From assembly GCF_027244095.1 (NCBI RefSeq), contig NC_069661.1, positions 14,952,001 to 15,016,000 of the forward strand: 64,000 bases of DNA, given 5' to 3'. Source of the stretch: Hemicordylus capensis (Eukaryota; Chordata; Lepidosauria; Squamata; Cordylidae). The notes beneath the pieces were generated by a model. The model saw only the letters and a list, made by a program, of their open reading frames with translations, had not been told where the DNA came from and searched no databases. Below, piece after piece: positions 33,190 to 44,483 of the stretch (the first letter of the stretch is position 1; the number at the start of each line of letters is the position of its first letter). The position numbers were made by a program, and so were the translations under genes.

Positions 33190-34290
33190 GACTCATACTC
33201 TGCTTTATGAGCCCCCTAGAAAACAAGAGCCCCCCAATTCTTGAAACCCCAACTCTATTAAGGGATGGAAACCTATAGGACCTCTTATATCTTCTTTTTC
33301 TCCTTCCTTCACTCAGGACACACAGGCCTTGAGTGGCAGCCCGCCTCACATCTTCCCAGGGCCTGTTCTCTGGCTACGGTAGAGCTCTGAGAAGCTGATT
33401 TGAACTTTTCTGGCCTTCGCTCTTTTCCCTCTTTTAATAAAGTTGTGGCATGTTTTAATGATAACTGTTATTGTCTGTCCCTTTTCCTTCTGTCTAGATA
33501 GTAGTATATATTAAAAGTTGTTCACAAGTGACATAGTCTCTGAGCACATACAGAGAAGATTTCTTCCCTTGAAGCCTCAGGCCTCCACTTAGTGGTGAAC
33601 AGCTGATAGGATAATGGTTTCCTCAAAGTCGTTTGATTGAAATTAAAAGAATTTAATTTCAGGCATTCCTTAACACGTTATTTTAATTTCAGTAGGATAA
33701 CTTTGAGTAATGTTCCTCATTATGTCAGTCACCATCTCGTTCTTGCTGTATTCTCTACAAAATAGGAAAGGATAGATTATTGGCATTTTTGTTTTAAATA
33801 TACTAACAGATCTTAGGCCCTCTGGGATGCTTTGACTACTGTCAGATTCTTTGAGAACAATTTAGAGCTGTTCTCACAAGCAGGCAGGCAGGGGAGAGGG
33901 CTGCACAGTCCTTACCCTCTCTCAGATGAGCGAACGATCCCTGCTGGTGGCGGGGAGTCCCACGCCACCTCCATGTCCACTCATTCACCTATCTGCTGCA
34001 TTTGCTTTGTCCTTGTCTTCTATGAACGGAAGTGTGTCTGAAGATCAAGTTCAGTAGTGTTATTAGCATGTTGTCTAGAGATGAGTGAATAGTTATGGTT
34101 CTATTAAGCTTGTTTGCAGTAGGCATAACTCCTATTTTAAAATAAGAAAACAGGAAATACCCACTGAAGTATACTTGCATGTACTTTACAGCCCAGATTT
34201 TCTGTTATGACTGTTTTGTTTGCATGCCCCAAAGAGCAAAGGGTAAGAACCAGACATGGAAAATGGAAATATGAAACCATCAGATGAACT
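33190..34290. other. Unassigned intergenic DNA
   Basis: Mostly AT-rich. 33860-33960 (TTCTCACAAGCAGGCAGG) might be a scrap of the GAGGCTATTC element family. No gene is seen. Confidence 0.3.
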
Positions 34291-34297
34291 AGAAAAA

Positions 34298-34624
34298 CAA
34301 ACACACAACCACCAGCAATGTCTGCTAACTGGGAATTTGGGATTCCTAGCAAGTGCGTGCTTCCGCAAAGTGTGTCATGTGGGCTGTAAAAAACCTCCTG
34401 ATCCTGGCTTGGCAAAATGCCAACAACCAACATTGAATTGCGATCAACAAGCTGATGAGTTCAGATCGAAGATTCACGATCCCAGTTAACTGGTTGGCAT
34501 ACTGCCAACCCAGAATTGGGAGGGGGTTTTTTTGCAGTCCACATGACATGCTCCACAGGAGTGCACATCCACCCAGAATCCCAGATTCCAGGTTAATGGA
34601 CATTGCTGGTGATTGTGTGAACAA
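34298..34624. mobile_element. Foldback DNA element, family unknown
   Basis: ACACAACCACCAGCAATGTC (34301-34320) pairs with GACATTGCTGGTGATTGTGT near the right end. Inside, GATTCCTAGCAAGTGCGTGC, CATGTGGGCTGTAAAAAACC and GGCAAAATGCCAAC pair in order with their counterparts. The arms are about 150 bases. Confidence 0.75.
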
Positions 34625-35407
34625 GTCCTGGGAAAGCTATTTTTGTTCCATTGAACACTACTTTATCTTTTGATTTATTACATTGATCAAATTTAGCATC
34701 TTTGGAGACCAGCTGTCCTACCCCAGAGAGATTACACAACTGTTTGTATTTACTTTTGTGGTCACAATGTTCCTTTATCACATTTCTCCCCCCCCCCAAG
34801 CATTGGATAGTTTTGAGGACAATTGTGGCATTTGTGGGAGTGTAAGAAGGATCAGACTGAAATAAAATATTTAACTAATTTACATTTCCTTGCTGGCCTA
34901 TGACATCCTTACAGTATGTTGAATCACAAATATACCTGTGAAACCATTTCCACACTGCTCAGGTTACCTTTTGAATCATCCAACATTCATTCTTAAAAAA
35001 TGCTGGGAGGGGAACTTATACAGGCCTCATCATAGCTTAACTCTTGATCCAAATAAAGATCACGTGTAGATCTGGTATTGTTCCAAACAAATCTAACATT
35101 TATTTTTCCACCACCCTAGACATACCAGTCTTTCCTTGTAGCATGCCTTTGGGTTGCTCATTCAGGTTTTTCTGACTTGAGGTAGAGTTCAATTCGAAAC
35201 TATTTATCTTGCTGTCTTTAGGAGTGTCCTCAACTGCTGTGATTATCATCAGTATTAGAGCAATGGTGAGAATCTTCTTATATTGTTTTAGGGCCTAACA
35301 ACCAGGCAAAGTAATGGCTACGTTCATTGTTCATTTCACACAATAGACATGGCCAGCCCATATTACATAGTGACTAAGAGAATGGACTGTGAATCCCAGA
35401 TCCCGCT

Positions 35408-35558
35408 CAGGGGTGTAGCTAGGGGAGAGGGGGCCCCGTGTTCACCCATCTCCCCGGTGGCCGGAGATAATGTAGGGAGAGGTGGAGCTGGGGAGCCCCT
35501 AGGAGCTGGGGGGCCCAGGTTCTTTGAACCCATCTGCTCAACTATAGCTATACCCCTG
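35408..35558. mobile_element. hAT-type MITE with perfect 8-bp duplication
   Basis: CAGGGGTGTAGCTAGGG...CTATAGCTATACCCCTG is flanked by ATCCCGCT at 35400-35407 and 35559-35566. It is an internally deleted relative of the element at 37220. Confidence 0.93.
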
Positions 35559-35639
35559 ATCCCGCTGATAGTAATGGTACCTTAATATTTGTCTTCCTTG
35601 TTAAAGACTCACAAAATAGTTATGTTTGGCTTCTGCTTG

Positions 35640-36330
35640 TAAATAGTCTGTATGTATTTATATAGTATCCTTCATCCTAAGACCCCAGGATGAATATAAA
35701 AACAGAACAAATACAGCTAAAAATTTTTTAAAAGAGCAATGGACTGCTCATTGGCCAAAAAACCTGAATAAAAAGGGCAATCCTCCATTTCCTCCTAAAG
35801 GCTGGAGGAGAGGGAGTCATGCAGGTCTCAAATGAGAGCAAGTTCCATAGCCTGTTCCACAGCCAATTAAGTAGTGCATAGTTTAGAGCTAGGAATGTTC
35901 CTATCATAGGCGTTATTTTAGCCTTAGGCTTTTGAACATATAGATACGCCAGTGATGGTCAATTATGTCTTCAGTTTCAACAGCTGGCCAACCTGTGCAG
36001 GAACCAGAGACTCCTCCAGTGATGACTTCACTACCCAGTTTCAGCAGCTTGGTTAAACAGTCTGACCTCTCCAGGCTGAAGATCCTGGATGGCCATTTCT
36101 CCCCCTGTTAGCAGTCATTATCACAAAGGCCTCTGGGACAATACTCCATTCCCTAATAGGAAAGGCACCAGGTGACTAAGAAGCAGCAGCCCAATGCTGG
36201 TTTTGTACCAGATAGTGTCACTCCCTCGGGCTTGGTGCTGACCAGGTCAAAAGCAGCGCGGGAAGTTCCACTGGTTATTTTGCAGATATTCCTAAAAGGA
36301 GGTTGGGTGTAGGTCACCAATTGGCCTTCC
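35640..36330 (-). mobile_element. Worn LINE 3' region, L2-like
   Basis: ATTTATATAGTATCCTTCAT then AGACCCCAGGATGAATATAA has the look of a LINE 3' end on the minus strand. The following DNA reads loosely as a C-terminal segment (frame breaks present). The family is not firm, and the right part may be unique. Confidence 0.35.
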
Positions 36331-36604
36331 CTAGTATAAATGTATGGCTCTGCATTATTTTATTGCCACTGCTCGTACATCAACACCTTTGGGCATGAAA
36401 CCATCTGTCCTTGCATCACAACTATTATTTCCATTGCTAATAAAAACTGCTTTGATGATTAGTCTTGCAAATGCTCCTGGCTAAAATTTATCACCTTGCA
36501 GGTATGTTGGAGAGGTTTTATTAATTAGTCCTTTAAGTGCCCTGAAATCATGGAACTGGGCTTGCATTAGTGCAAAGTATTCATACTTTACAACTAGTGC
36601 AGGT

Positions 36605-37210
36605 ATTACTTACTTACTGATTGATTACATTTCTACTACACCACCCAATCCAATGGCTCTGGGCAGTTTACAAACTAAAAACAAAATATCATCATTCAAA
36701 AATCAAACGTAAAACCATAAAATCTGAACAATTAAAACAGTTTAAAAACCCTGGAAGGCCAGACTAAACAAATAAGTCTGAAAGGCTTTCTTAAAAGCAA
36801 ATAATGTCTGTAAACTACAAATTTCTGTGGAGAGTGCATTCCACAACCTAGGAGCAGCTACAGAGAAAGCCTGGTCCTGAGTCACCACCAGGCACACTGG
36901 TGGTAGCTGGAGAGGGACCTCTCCAGATGATCTCAACGTGTGGTGGAAAGCATACAGAAGAAGGTGTTCTCTAAGGTAACCCAGACCTAAGCCATTCAGG
37001 GCTTTAAAGGTAATAACCAGCACTTTGTATTTTGCCCAGAAACATATAAATAGCCAGTGCAGCTGTTTAAGTATAGGCATAATATGTTCTCTCCAGGTTG
37101 TAGATGAGGATACTGACTGACCTGTCATGTATAACTGAGACCTGGTTGGGAGAGGCAAGTGGTCCAGTTTGGGCCTTGCTTCTCCCACCACATTACTCTG
37201 TTGGGGAAGT
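36605..37210 (-). mobile_element. L2 LINE, 3' part
   Basis: On the minus strand LKQLHWL, KYKVLVITFKALNGLGLGYL, REHLL, AFSVAAPRLWNALSTEI and LFAFKKAFQTYLF are the end of L2 ORF2 in one long frame. The 3' tip has CTGCCCAGAGCC...GTAGTAGAAATG. A hAT element has inserted just upstream (37220). Confidence 0.93.
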
Positions 37211-37219
37211 GGGCGGGGC

Positions 37220-37659
37220 CAGAGGCGTAGCAAGGTTGGAGTGGGCCCAGAGACAAGATTTTAAAATGGGGGCCCCCTCACTGAAGCTCAGCTCATGAAG
37301 TAAAGAAACCTTAAATGAGGCTGAATAGTGGTAACAAAAAGCATAGTAAAATTATAGATACATATCTATCTATATCTATCTCCTATGTGCTACAATAGAA
37401 CATCATCCTAAATTAAGAATGCTTTTGTAAATTGTGGACAATGCAAGTCATGTAATGGTACTAGAGAAAGACATGCTGTTCTTGTAGCTCCAGGTCTTAA
37501 CACTCACATCAATTTTGGAGGATGAATACAACTGAAGGAAGCCCGAGCAGGTGCGCGGCTGGGGGAGTCAGTCATGTGACTTGCCTCGGGGGGGGGGTGC
37601 CCAAGGCAGTGGGCCCCCAGACAACTGTCTTCCCTTGCCCTATTATAGTTACACCCCTG
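37220..37659. mobile_element. hAT-type non-autonomous element with perfect 8-bp duplication
   Basis: CAGAGGCGTAGCAAGG...ATAGTTACACCCCTG is flanked by GGCGGGGC at 37212-37219 and 37660-37667. The 440-bp body has GGGCCC blocks and no transposase. Confidence 0.93.
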
Positions 37660-37667
37660 GGCGGGGC

Positions 37668-38138
37668 TGAAGTAGCAAGGTAGGCGACTGGAACGCAAAT
37701 GGAGAAAACCCGGCTCGAGTTTAACAAGATGCAGCATAGAGCCCATTTGAAGGCTTATGCAGTGGCAGTGTGTGCAGTCTGTGTACATCGCGTCTGCAGG
37801 TTCATGTTCAGCAGACTTATCCTGGGATTGTGAGAGAAACTTAATTTATGCTCCTTCTGCTTTAAATCTACCACTGGTGACTATATCCTGCGGTAATGCT
37901 TTTAGTGGGTTCTTTGCAGATAAAATCTCTTGTATCTAGGCTGACTTGGACGCCACTATTTTTGCAGAGTCTATTGAGGGGGTATCCAGCAATTCTACTT
38001 GCAGTATTAGATTGGATCAGTTTTAGTATGTGACTCCTGAGGATGTGGATAAGCTATTTGGGGCAGTGCAGCCTATCACTTGCTCTTTGAACCCTTGCCC
38101 AACTTGGTTGCTTTTATCTTGTAGGGAAATTGTTGGAG
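37668..38138. other. Unassigned intergenic DNA
   Basis: 37700-37960 may still belong to the LINE upstream of 37210, but no motif settles it. Confidence 0.3.
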
Positions 38139-38139
38139 G

Positions 38140-38268
38140 AGGAGAGCTGGTCTTGTGGTAGCAAGCATGACTTGTCCCCTTAGCTAAGCAGGGTCCACCC
38201 TGGTGGCATTTGAACTTGGGTCTCCCTGGTCCTAGTCCAGCACACTAACCACTACACCACACTGGTTC
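38140..38268. mobile_element. Chimera: 5S SINE head (+) joined to inverted Sauria SINE head
   Basis: GAGCTGGTCTTGTGGTAGCA to AGCAGGGTCCACCCTGG (38143-38202) is a 5S head. Directly after it, GCATTTGAACTTGGGTCTCC to CACTAACCACTACACCAC is the reverse complement of a tRNA-type Sauria head. Neither body is present. Confidence 0.75.
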
Positions 38269-38289
38269 TTTTAAGCAGTGCCCCCGCCT

Positions 38290-39105
38290 GGAAACTTTGT
38301 TGTAAACGTAAATGTTTTAGAAACATATGACTCCTGGAAACTGTTTAGCAACACCAGATTCTGCAGGTTTTTCTTAGCTGTGATGTGTTTTAGGAATAAA
38401 CAATATGTATTTTCACAAAGCAGCACAGATTTGCTTTCAGTACTGTGGTCACAGATTTTTCTATTCTTCTCTGTGTTGCTGTGTTTTGAGCTGCCAAGGT
38501 GAAGACTAGCTATTACATGGATTATTACAAATCACCCACACAGCAGTATCATCTTCTCGATGGTTACCAGGTAAGTTTTTTGCATTAAAAATATAGAGAG
38601 AAGAGTTGACATTGGCAGGGCAGCAGGCCATTCCAGGGGAAGGGATATTAGTAATTTAGTTACTAATAAGTTACTAATAGTTACTGTTTCCACTTCTGGC
38701 TGCCCTGTCAACTCTCAGGTCTCAGGGAGCAGTTCCAATTACCTACAGAGCCTCGCCATGTTCCTCTGTAATGCCAGGACAGTTCAAAATAAGGTTGAAA
38801 TAATCCATGACTGATTATTAATTAATTAAATAATAATTATTGTTATTATTATTGAGTCATTTCCCATTTGACTCATAAATGAGCCTTCAAAAGAGGTGGT
38901 ACTTGCAGGAGGGTCTTTCTCATTGCTTTTATGGGACAGTCCGATTTATGTGGGAGTACAGTGACTCATTCTAGTGCAATGGATACATTCTTCCAGTAGC
39001 AGAAAAAGAATCATGGTCTTCGGTTAACTGACTGGACAGTTCTATTGATGAATTAATTAACAACAAATGATCCTTATAATACTCATCTTAATACATTTTT
39101 ATAAA
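38290..39105. other. Unique intergenic DNA
   Basis: AT-rich; no gene recognised. A short (TTA)n lies near 38820-38855. Confidence 0.35.
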
Positions 39106-39119
39106 TGAGAGGTATAATG

Positions 39120-39331
39120 GTTGCCGGTTCAAATCCCCGCTGGTATGTTTCCCAGACTATGGGAAACTCCTATATCGGGCATCATCAATATAGGAAGATG
39201 CTGAAAGGCATCATCTCATACTGTGTGGGAGATGACCATGGTGAACCCCTCCGTTATTCTACCAAAGACAACCACAGGGCTCTGTAGTCGCCAGGAGTCG
39301 ACACCGACTCAACGGCACACTTTACTTTACC
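39120..39331 (+). mobile_element. tRNA-related SINE with GACGGCACACTTTACC-type end
   Basis: TTGCCGGTTCAAATCCCCGC, AGGAAGATGCTGAAAGGCAT and CAACGGCACACTTTAC. TATAATGG is repeated at 39112 and just after the tail. Confidence 0.85.
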
Positions 39332-39689
39332 TTTATAATGGCTTTATAGCCATATACCTTTATAATAGATTAATATATCTTATTATAATATATAACTTTA
39401 TAATAGATTTTAAAAATAGGTGCCCTTTTTATTATCTGTAACTATTTAAGCTAATTGATGGATATAATTTCAGTGACAGAAATATCATGGGAATATGTGA
39501 ATAATTATATCTGAGTGTGTTGCGTTATAAATTTTAAAAAATATATATATATGCAAAATATTAACCAAATAAGAGTAACTAACTGAGGGATATACACCCA
39601 TTGATATAGCTGAACATAACTGTATAGATTAAGGCTTATCTTACCTAGAGAAGATTGGGGGGGTGGGAGAGGCTACAGATAAGAGCCTC

Positions 39690-39895
39690 CCCATCTCTGG
39701 CAACTTTAACAAAAGCCCCTAAAGACTCATTTTTTCACCCAAGCTTTTTAACTTGACTGTGGTTTTAAATTGTTTTAAGGTTTTCATTTTTCATTTGTTT
39801 TTTGTTGCTGTAAACTGCCCAGAGATGGAAATTTGGCTTACAAATTGTAGAAAATTGGTCTACAAATTTGAGAAATCAGTCAATCAATCCCTAGA
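39690..39895 (+). mobile_element. L2 LINE 3' tip
   Basis: TTTTTCACCCAAGCTTTTTA, GTAAACTGCCCAGAGATGG and (AAATC)n tail. Confidence 0.7.
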
Positions 39896-40744
39896 CCTCT
39901 TTTCAGTAGTGCTCAGACTTGGTGGTGAAATTAGAGGGATGGGACTTGAGCATGTTTCTAAATAACTGTTTTTAACTGGAAGGTTCTCACATTACAATCA
40001 GCATTCCCGAAAATATCACACCCTAATCAATAGGAAGCTATTAGCCTGAGATAAAGTGTCTCAATCAATCTGAGCTGAAGTGTCTGGGCAAGTTTACTTT
40101 GACTGGGGCAGTTTCAACAATACCATTTATACCTTTATGTGGCTGGACCAATGAGCAGAAGGTTGCATTTCTATTTGGATTTTCCTGGGACTCAGCCATG
40201 AACTAATTTGGGTGTCCTTGAATTAACAACTGTCTCTCAGACAGAATTTATCATCAATAAAAGTGGAAACTGCCACCTGTTGTAAGGATGGCGCACCTTT
40301 TTTTCTAGCTAACACACAAAATATACACAGAAAGACTTGTGGAACCTTAAAATCTATCACGATTTATTGCATTATAAGATAGAATACTAAAATATTAGTA
40401 GTGGACATTGATGAATCCTTCAGGTTCAGGAGCAGGATGCTGCTGGGGAGAAAAGAGCAGTTTGGACTTCACACTTCTGATCCGATTCAGAAGGGCTTGT
40501 CCTATAAATCTATGATAAATCTAGGCTCTTATAAATCTATTAACATGCCACAATACTTTCTATATACATTTGCTTTAATGAACTCATATGGCTCCCTCTC
40601 TGTAATGTTTCTTTGAGGTTTCCTATGCCTGAACCGCTGTGTGATAGCCAGAAACTCAACCGGTGCAGCTCTTCTTACAAATGGCCATGCCATCACAGGA
40701 ACTGACACACCTCCTGAATGACTGCCTGTCACACAGCTGCTAAA
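39896..40744. other. Unique AT-rich intergenic DNA
   Basis: No gene is seen. Confidence 0.35.
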
Positions 40745-40746
40745 CC

Positions 40747-41018
40747 CCTGCTAACTGGGCAAAGAGGCACCTTTTAATGTGGTGATTCTCTTTATTTAGC
40801 AGGGGGAGAGTAACTGGCCCTATCCACCCCCAGCCCAGCATCCCTCCAGTAGCTGTTGCCTATCTTATGTTTCTTTTTTAGATTGTGAGCCCTTTGGGGA
40901 CAGGAATCCATCTTGTTTATTTGTTATTTCTCTGTGTAAACTGCCCTGAGCCATTTTTGGAAGGGTGGTCTAGAAATCGAATAAATAAATTAACTAACAA
41001 CAACAACAACAACAACAA
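40747..41018 (+). mobile_element. L2-tailed SINE, full length, tail form A
   Basis: GCTAACTGGGCAAAGAGGCA, GATTGTGAGCCCTTTGGGG and CTGAGCCATTTTTGGAAGGG, ending AAATAAATTAACT(AAC)n. Confidence 0.88.
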
Positions 41019-41345
41019 ATCTAATAAAGGCCCAGGAGTCATAGCAGAGACACAAGAAGAAGAAGAAAGTGACAGCCTCGAAATTGATGGGGGCGCTGCT
41101 AGGCTGACTCCAGGTCCCAGCCACACAACTGGCAGCACAGCAGAGCTCCCAGGAATTCCTTCCTACATGCTGCCTGGGACCCCAGGACAGAGCTTAGACA
41201 GAGCTTAGCGGAGGGGCCACGAGAAAGAGCATGAGGGGCTGGACGAGAGGGAAGCTTCGCCCCTCCAGTTTCTTCTTCTCCCCGCCCGCGGCCCGGCAAA
41301 TGACAGTTGGAGTACTGACAGTTAACGACCGTTGTGCACCTCCTC
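41019..41345. other. Unassigned DNA upstream of the CCNG2 promoter
   Basis: 41035-41200 reads open on the plus strand (AETQEEEESDSLEIDGGAAR, ARLTPGPSHT), like the acidic relic at 7462. It may be a worn retroelement frame; nothing firm. Confidence 0.3.
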
Positions 41346-41347
41346 CT

Positions 41348-41349
<2 letters not shown>

Positions 41350-41383
<34 letters not shown>

Positions 41384-41444
41384 CAGCTGGAAAAAACAGG
41401 CTGAAGGTGGAAGTGGCGAGAGAGAGAGAGAGAGAGAGAGAGAG
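41350..41444. repeat. (CA)n and (GA)n microsatellites
   Basis: (CA)n at 41350-41379 and (GA)n at 41418-41444, just upstream of the CCAAT cluster of CCNG2. Confidence 0.95.
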
Positions 41445-41457
41445 TAGCTCCCTTCCT

Positions 41458-42312
41458 ATTGGTCAATAGCAGCCCAACATCATCGCTCTCAATCAACAAA
41501 CACGAACCCTTGGAACCACAAAACATCCGGGAATCGGAAGGTCTGGCAAAGGCAGTCTCGCGCCTCCGTCCAATCAGCGCTCGCACGTCTCCGACCAATC
41601 AGCGCGCCGTCATTTGGGCGGACTTTTCAAAACAGAATTTTTTTTCCTCGTCCCTTTAAAGGAGTGATTGGTTTCAGAAACGTGTCCTTCCGCGGATCTC
41701 CCCTGATACTAGTTAGGAGCCAGGAAAAACGGAAGCGGAGACAGCTTGGTACCTCTCGCTCATGGAAGAAAGTCCCCCCCCACCCCATACAGTACTGGTA
41801 TTCCATGAACTATTGATCCTCAGGAACGAGAGAAGGGGAGGATTATTTTCTTCACCATCCAATGTCGCCCGCAGATCCTTCCGCCCAGCCCTCTGGAGCT
41901 GCGGAGGAACAACAAAAGCAACGGGAGGAGGCGGAGGGTCATGTGACGGAAAGGGGGCGGGGCCAGGGGGACGTTGCGACTTTCGCCCTGCTGGCTCCAT
42001 TTTGATGCGTCTGTGAAGCGGCTCCGGCTCGGCGGCCCCTGGGAGGCGTCCGGGGCTGGGAGGCAAGGCGATGGTGCCGCTCGGGCTGCTGCGCTGACTC
42101 CGGGCGGGGAAGGACGGGGGAAGATCGGGGCTTGGAGAAGAGGGAGGAGCGGGCGGAGGAGGCTGATGCGGGAAAGGACGAGGCGGCCCTGCAGCTGTCG
42201 TTGTCCAAGGGTCCGGCCGCCTCCCGCCGCTCCAGCCCCCGACCTTCCTCCTCCTCCTCGTCCCTGCCGTGGATCAGGAAATAAAATAATAAGTGACGCT
42301 CCTGAGGAGAGG
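41458..42312 (+). promoter_or_regulatory. CCNG2: CpG-island promoter of CCNG2 with four CCAAT boxes
   Basis: Two direct CCAAT boxes, both reading CCAATCAGCG, lie at 41570 and 41595, 25 bases apart. Two inverted ATTGG boxes lie at 41458 and 41667. Multiple CCAAT boxes of this kind are the usual NF-Y arrangement of TATA-less cell-cycle promoters. The DNA then becomes strongly GC- and CpG-rich, about 41870-42312, and I see no TATA box at a suitable distance. The sequence TTCAAA near 41626 resembles a CHR element, but that is weak. The call is firm as a promoter region and tentative for the individual sites. Confidence 0.75.
41960..42311 (+). other. CCNG2: CCNG2 non-coding exon 1 (5' UTR); start approximate
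   Basis: The CpG-rich leader ends at a strong donor, GAGAG|GTGAGT, at 42311/42312. The coding start lies on the next exon, as in mammalian CCNG2, whose first exon is non-coding as I recall. The transcription start cannot be fixed by eye; the left edge given is a guess inside the CpG island. Three ATGs lie upstream of the main start: 42005 (3 codons then stop), 42071 (8 codons then TGA) and 42166 (open to the exon end). Confidence 0.6.
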
Positions 42313-42424
42313 TGAGTCTGGATCGGAGGGCTTTGCTTGGGGAGGGGGAGTTGTAGGGGGGGGCAGATCTGTGGTGGGGAGCCCCTGGAGTTGGGGGGGG
42401 GTATTATTCCTATTTTTTTTATCG

Positions 42425-42640
42425 TTATCCTCAATCATACTTATGTACCGCCTGGTATGTGTGTCTCTAGGCAATGTACACAATTTAAAAGAACAAATAC
42501 AAAACGGATCAAAAACAGAACAATTTCACAGAATAAAAGAGTGAAAACAATTTCATGAGATGAAAACCAAACAGTTTAAAATTAATTTCAGTTAAAAGCT
42601 TGAGAAGACAGGGAAGTCTTGAAGGTCTTCTTAGATAGAG
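42425..42640 (-). mobile_element. L2 LINE 3' part in CCNG2 intron 1
   Basis: CTTATGTACCGCCTGG..TCTAGGCAATGTACACAA and AAAAGCTTGAGAAGACAGGG are the L2 end on the minus strand. Confidence 0.7.
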
Positions 42641-43012
42641 GTGTTTTTGTGGGGGGGGGGGTAGTTGGGGTGTGTGTGTCAGGTCTGTATGAGGGGCAAA
42701 ACCCCATTGAAATGGGGTGTCTGCCCTGGAGAAGGGTTGATGGGCGGGGAGGGAGAGGTTCTTGAGATAGAGTGGCTGTAATATAAATATCGTTACTCTC
42801 CTGCTAATAATAGTTGGGGAAAGTACATAAATATTCATGGTATTGTTGTAGTGCCCCTGCCTTTGGCACTTGTGCGTGTTATGAAGCTCTTTAAAAAATC
42901 CATAAAAGACAGAGAACATGCAAAATATCCAGATCAAAGTCCATAACAATAGTAATACTAGTTGCAATAGTCATATTATCTGTTTTTCTTGTGCTTGGTT
43001 TTTTTATTCTGT

Positions 43013-43240
43013 TTTACTTTATATATTAGTACAGCACCCCAAACTCATGTCCCTGGGTGTTTACAGCAAACAAAATGATAGCAGCTTAAAACCGCAATTG
43101 GAGTTAAAAGGCTTGGGTGAATAAATGTGCCTTAAGAGTCTTTTTTAAAGCTGTCGGGGATAGGGAGACTCTTATTTCGGCAGGAAGCCACTCTCGAGCT
43201 GCGTCTCCCTTGCTTTGACAATAAGCCTAGAAAGGCTGGT
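43013..43240 (-). mobile_element. L2 LINE 3' part in CCNG2 intron 1
   Basis: ATTAGTACAGCACCCCAAAC and GGCTTGGGTGAATAAATGTG then TTTAAAGCTGTCGGGGATAG, typical L2 end on the minus strand. Confidence 0.75.
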
Positions 43241-43578
43241 TTGGGGGAAAGACAAGAGGCCGGCCAGGATTGTTGTTCCCCGATGAAGGGGAGAGATGAG
43301 ACTGCGAGGCAGTGCCCCCTCCCAGAGCTAAGATTTGAATGCTTTGCGAGGGGTGGTCTTTCTGGGCTTAGCTCCTCTCCTGGTTTGGGCGCTCAGGGGG
43401 GGTGTTTCTTTCATTCTTCCCCATTGAAGGGCTCGTATCTGCCTTTGCAGGCAGCTTTATTTGGAGGAGCAGGGGATGCTGGTGGGTGGCTTTAGGGTTG
43501 TGCAGCTTGGATGCTGAACTGTGCTTTTTCTATATAGGGTGAGAGGCTTTCATGAAGGAAAGAAAAGGGACAGTAAAG

Positions 43579-43790
43579 AGTGTAGTGGTTAGAGTGCTGG
43601 ATTAGGACCGGGGAGACCCGAGTTCAAATCCCCATTCAGCTGTGATACTTGCTGGGTGACTCTGGGCCAGTCACTTCTCTCAGCCTAACTTACTTCACAG
43701 GGTTGTTGTGAGGAGAAACTTAAGTATGTAGTACACCGCTCTGGGCTCCTTGGAGGAAGAGTGGGATATAAAATGTAATAGTAATGATAA
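43579..43790 (+). mobile_element. Sauria SINE, full length
   Basis: TGTAGTGGTTAGAGTGCTGG, CGAGTTCAAATCCCC, GGGTGACTCTGGGCCAGTCA and the BovB-like end CTCCTTGGAGGAAGAGTGGG, ATATAAAATG. Confidence 0.93.
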
Positions 43791-44483
43791 TGATTGGGCC
43801 TTGGGGCAGAAAATTGAGAGCATGGGCTGCAAAGCCCTTGTACATTTGTGGGGGGTGTTGAGTTGGGGTGAGTTGGATTGCTTGCACTGGGGCGAGAGAA
43901 TGAACCAGCACCCCATATAGAGTAGGATTAAGGAAGAATCTCCTTGGAATGATCTCTAGGACTAGTTGGCGAACTGGAGATTTCTTAGGTTGTGGTGGGT
44001 AGGGACCTGATTTCTTAACACTCTGTAAAGCGCCATGCATGTAGATGGCATGTTATAGGCCAAGGTCGCACAATGTTGGACCACAGCTTCCATCTTCCCC
44101 AACCACAGTAGGCAATAGTCAGGGTTGATGAGCACTGTAGTCACACAGTAACCGGAGAGAGGCTGGAATTGTGCAGCCCTGCTTGCTATAGCTATAATAG
44201 CACCGGAAGGTACTCCTTTGTGGCAATAGTCTCGGTGGCTGGTGTTAAGTTGAGATGGGAGGAGTCCGGTTATTTCCTGGCCTGAAGTTTCTCTTGATGG
44301 TGGTGTCATGGGTTTGGGATGGGGAGTGGTTGTTGTGGCGGGTGGGGAGAGACCATAGAAATATTATAGAAAGAGGCGGAAATGACAGCTGGCGGGGGGG
44401 GGGGGGGTAGCTGGAAACCTGAGGTGAGCAGAACTAGGCTGGGATGTTTATTGAGAAGGGAGAGTATTGATGAGAGTGTAGGT

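Noticed and set aside
33400-33470. A possible LTR end (AATAAAG in a T-rich setting)
   Set aside because: No matching second copy, no primer-binding site and no gag/pol-like frame in the window; a lone AATAAA is not evidence.
41820-42434. A 204-codon open frame on the minus strand opposite CCNG2 exon 1
   Set aside because: The frame is kept open by CpG-island composition, is Pro/Arg/Ser-rich without domains, and lies over the promoter and leader of a gene on the other strand.
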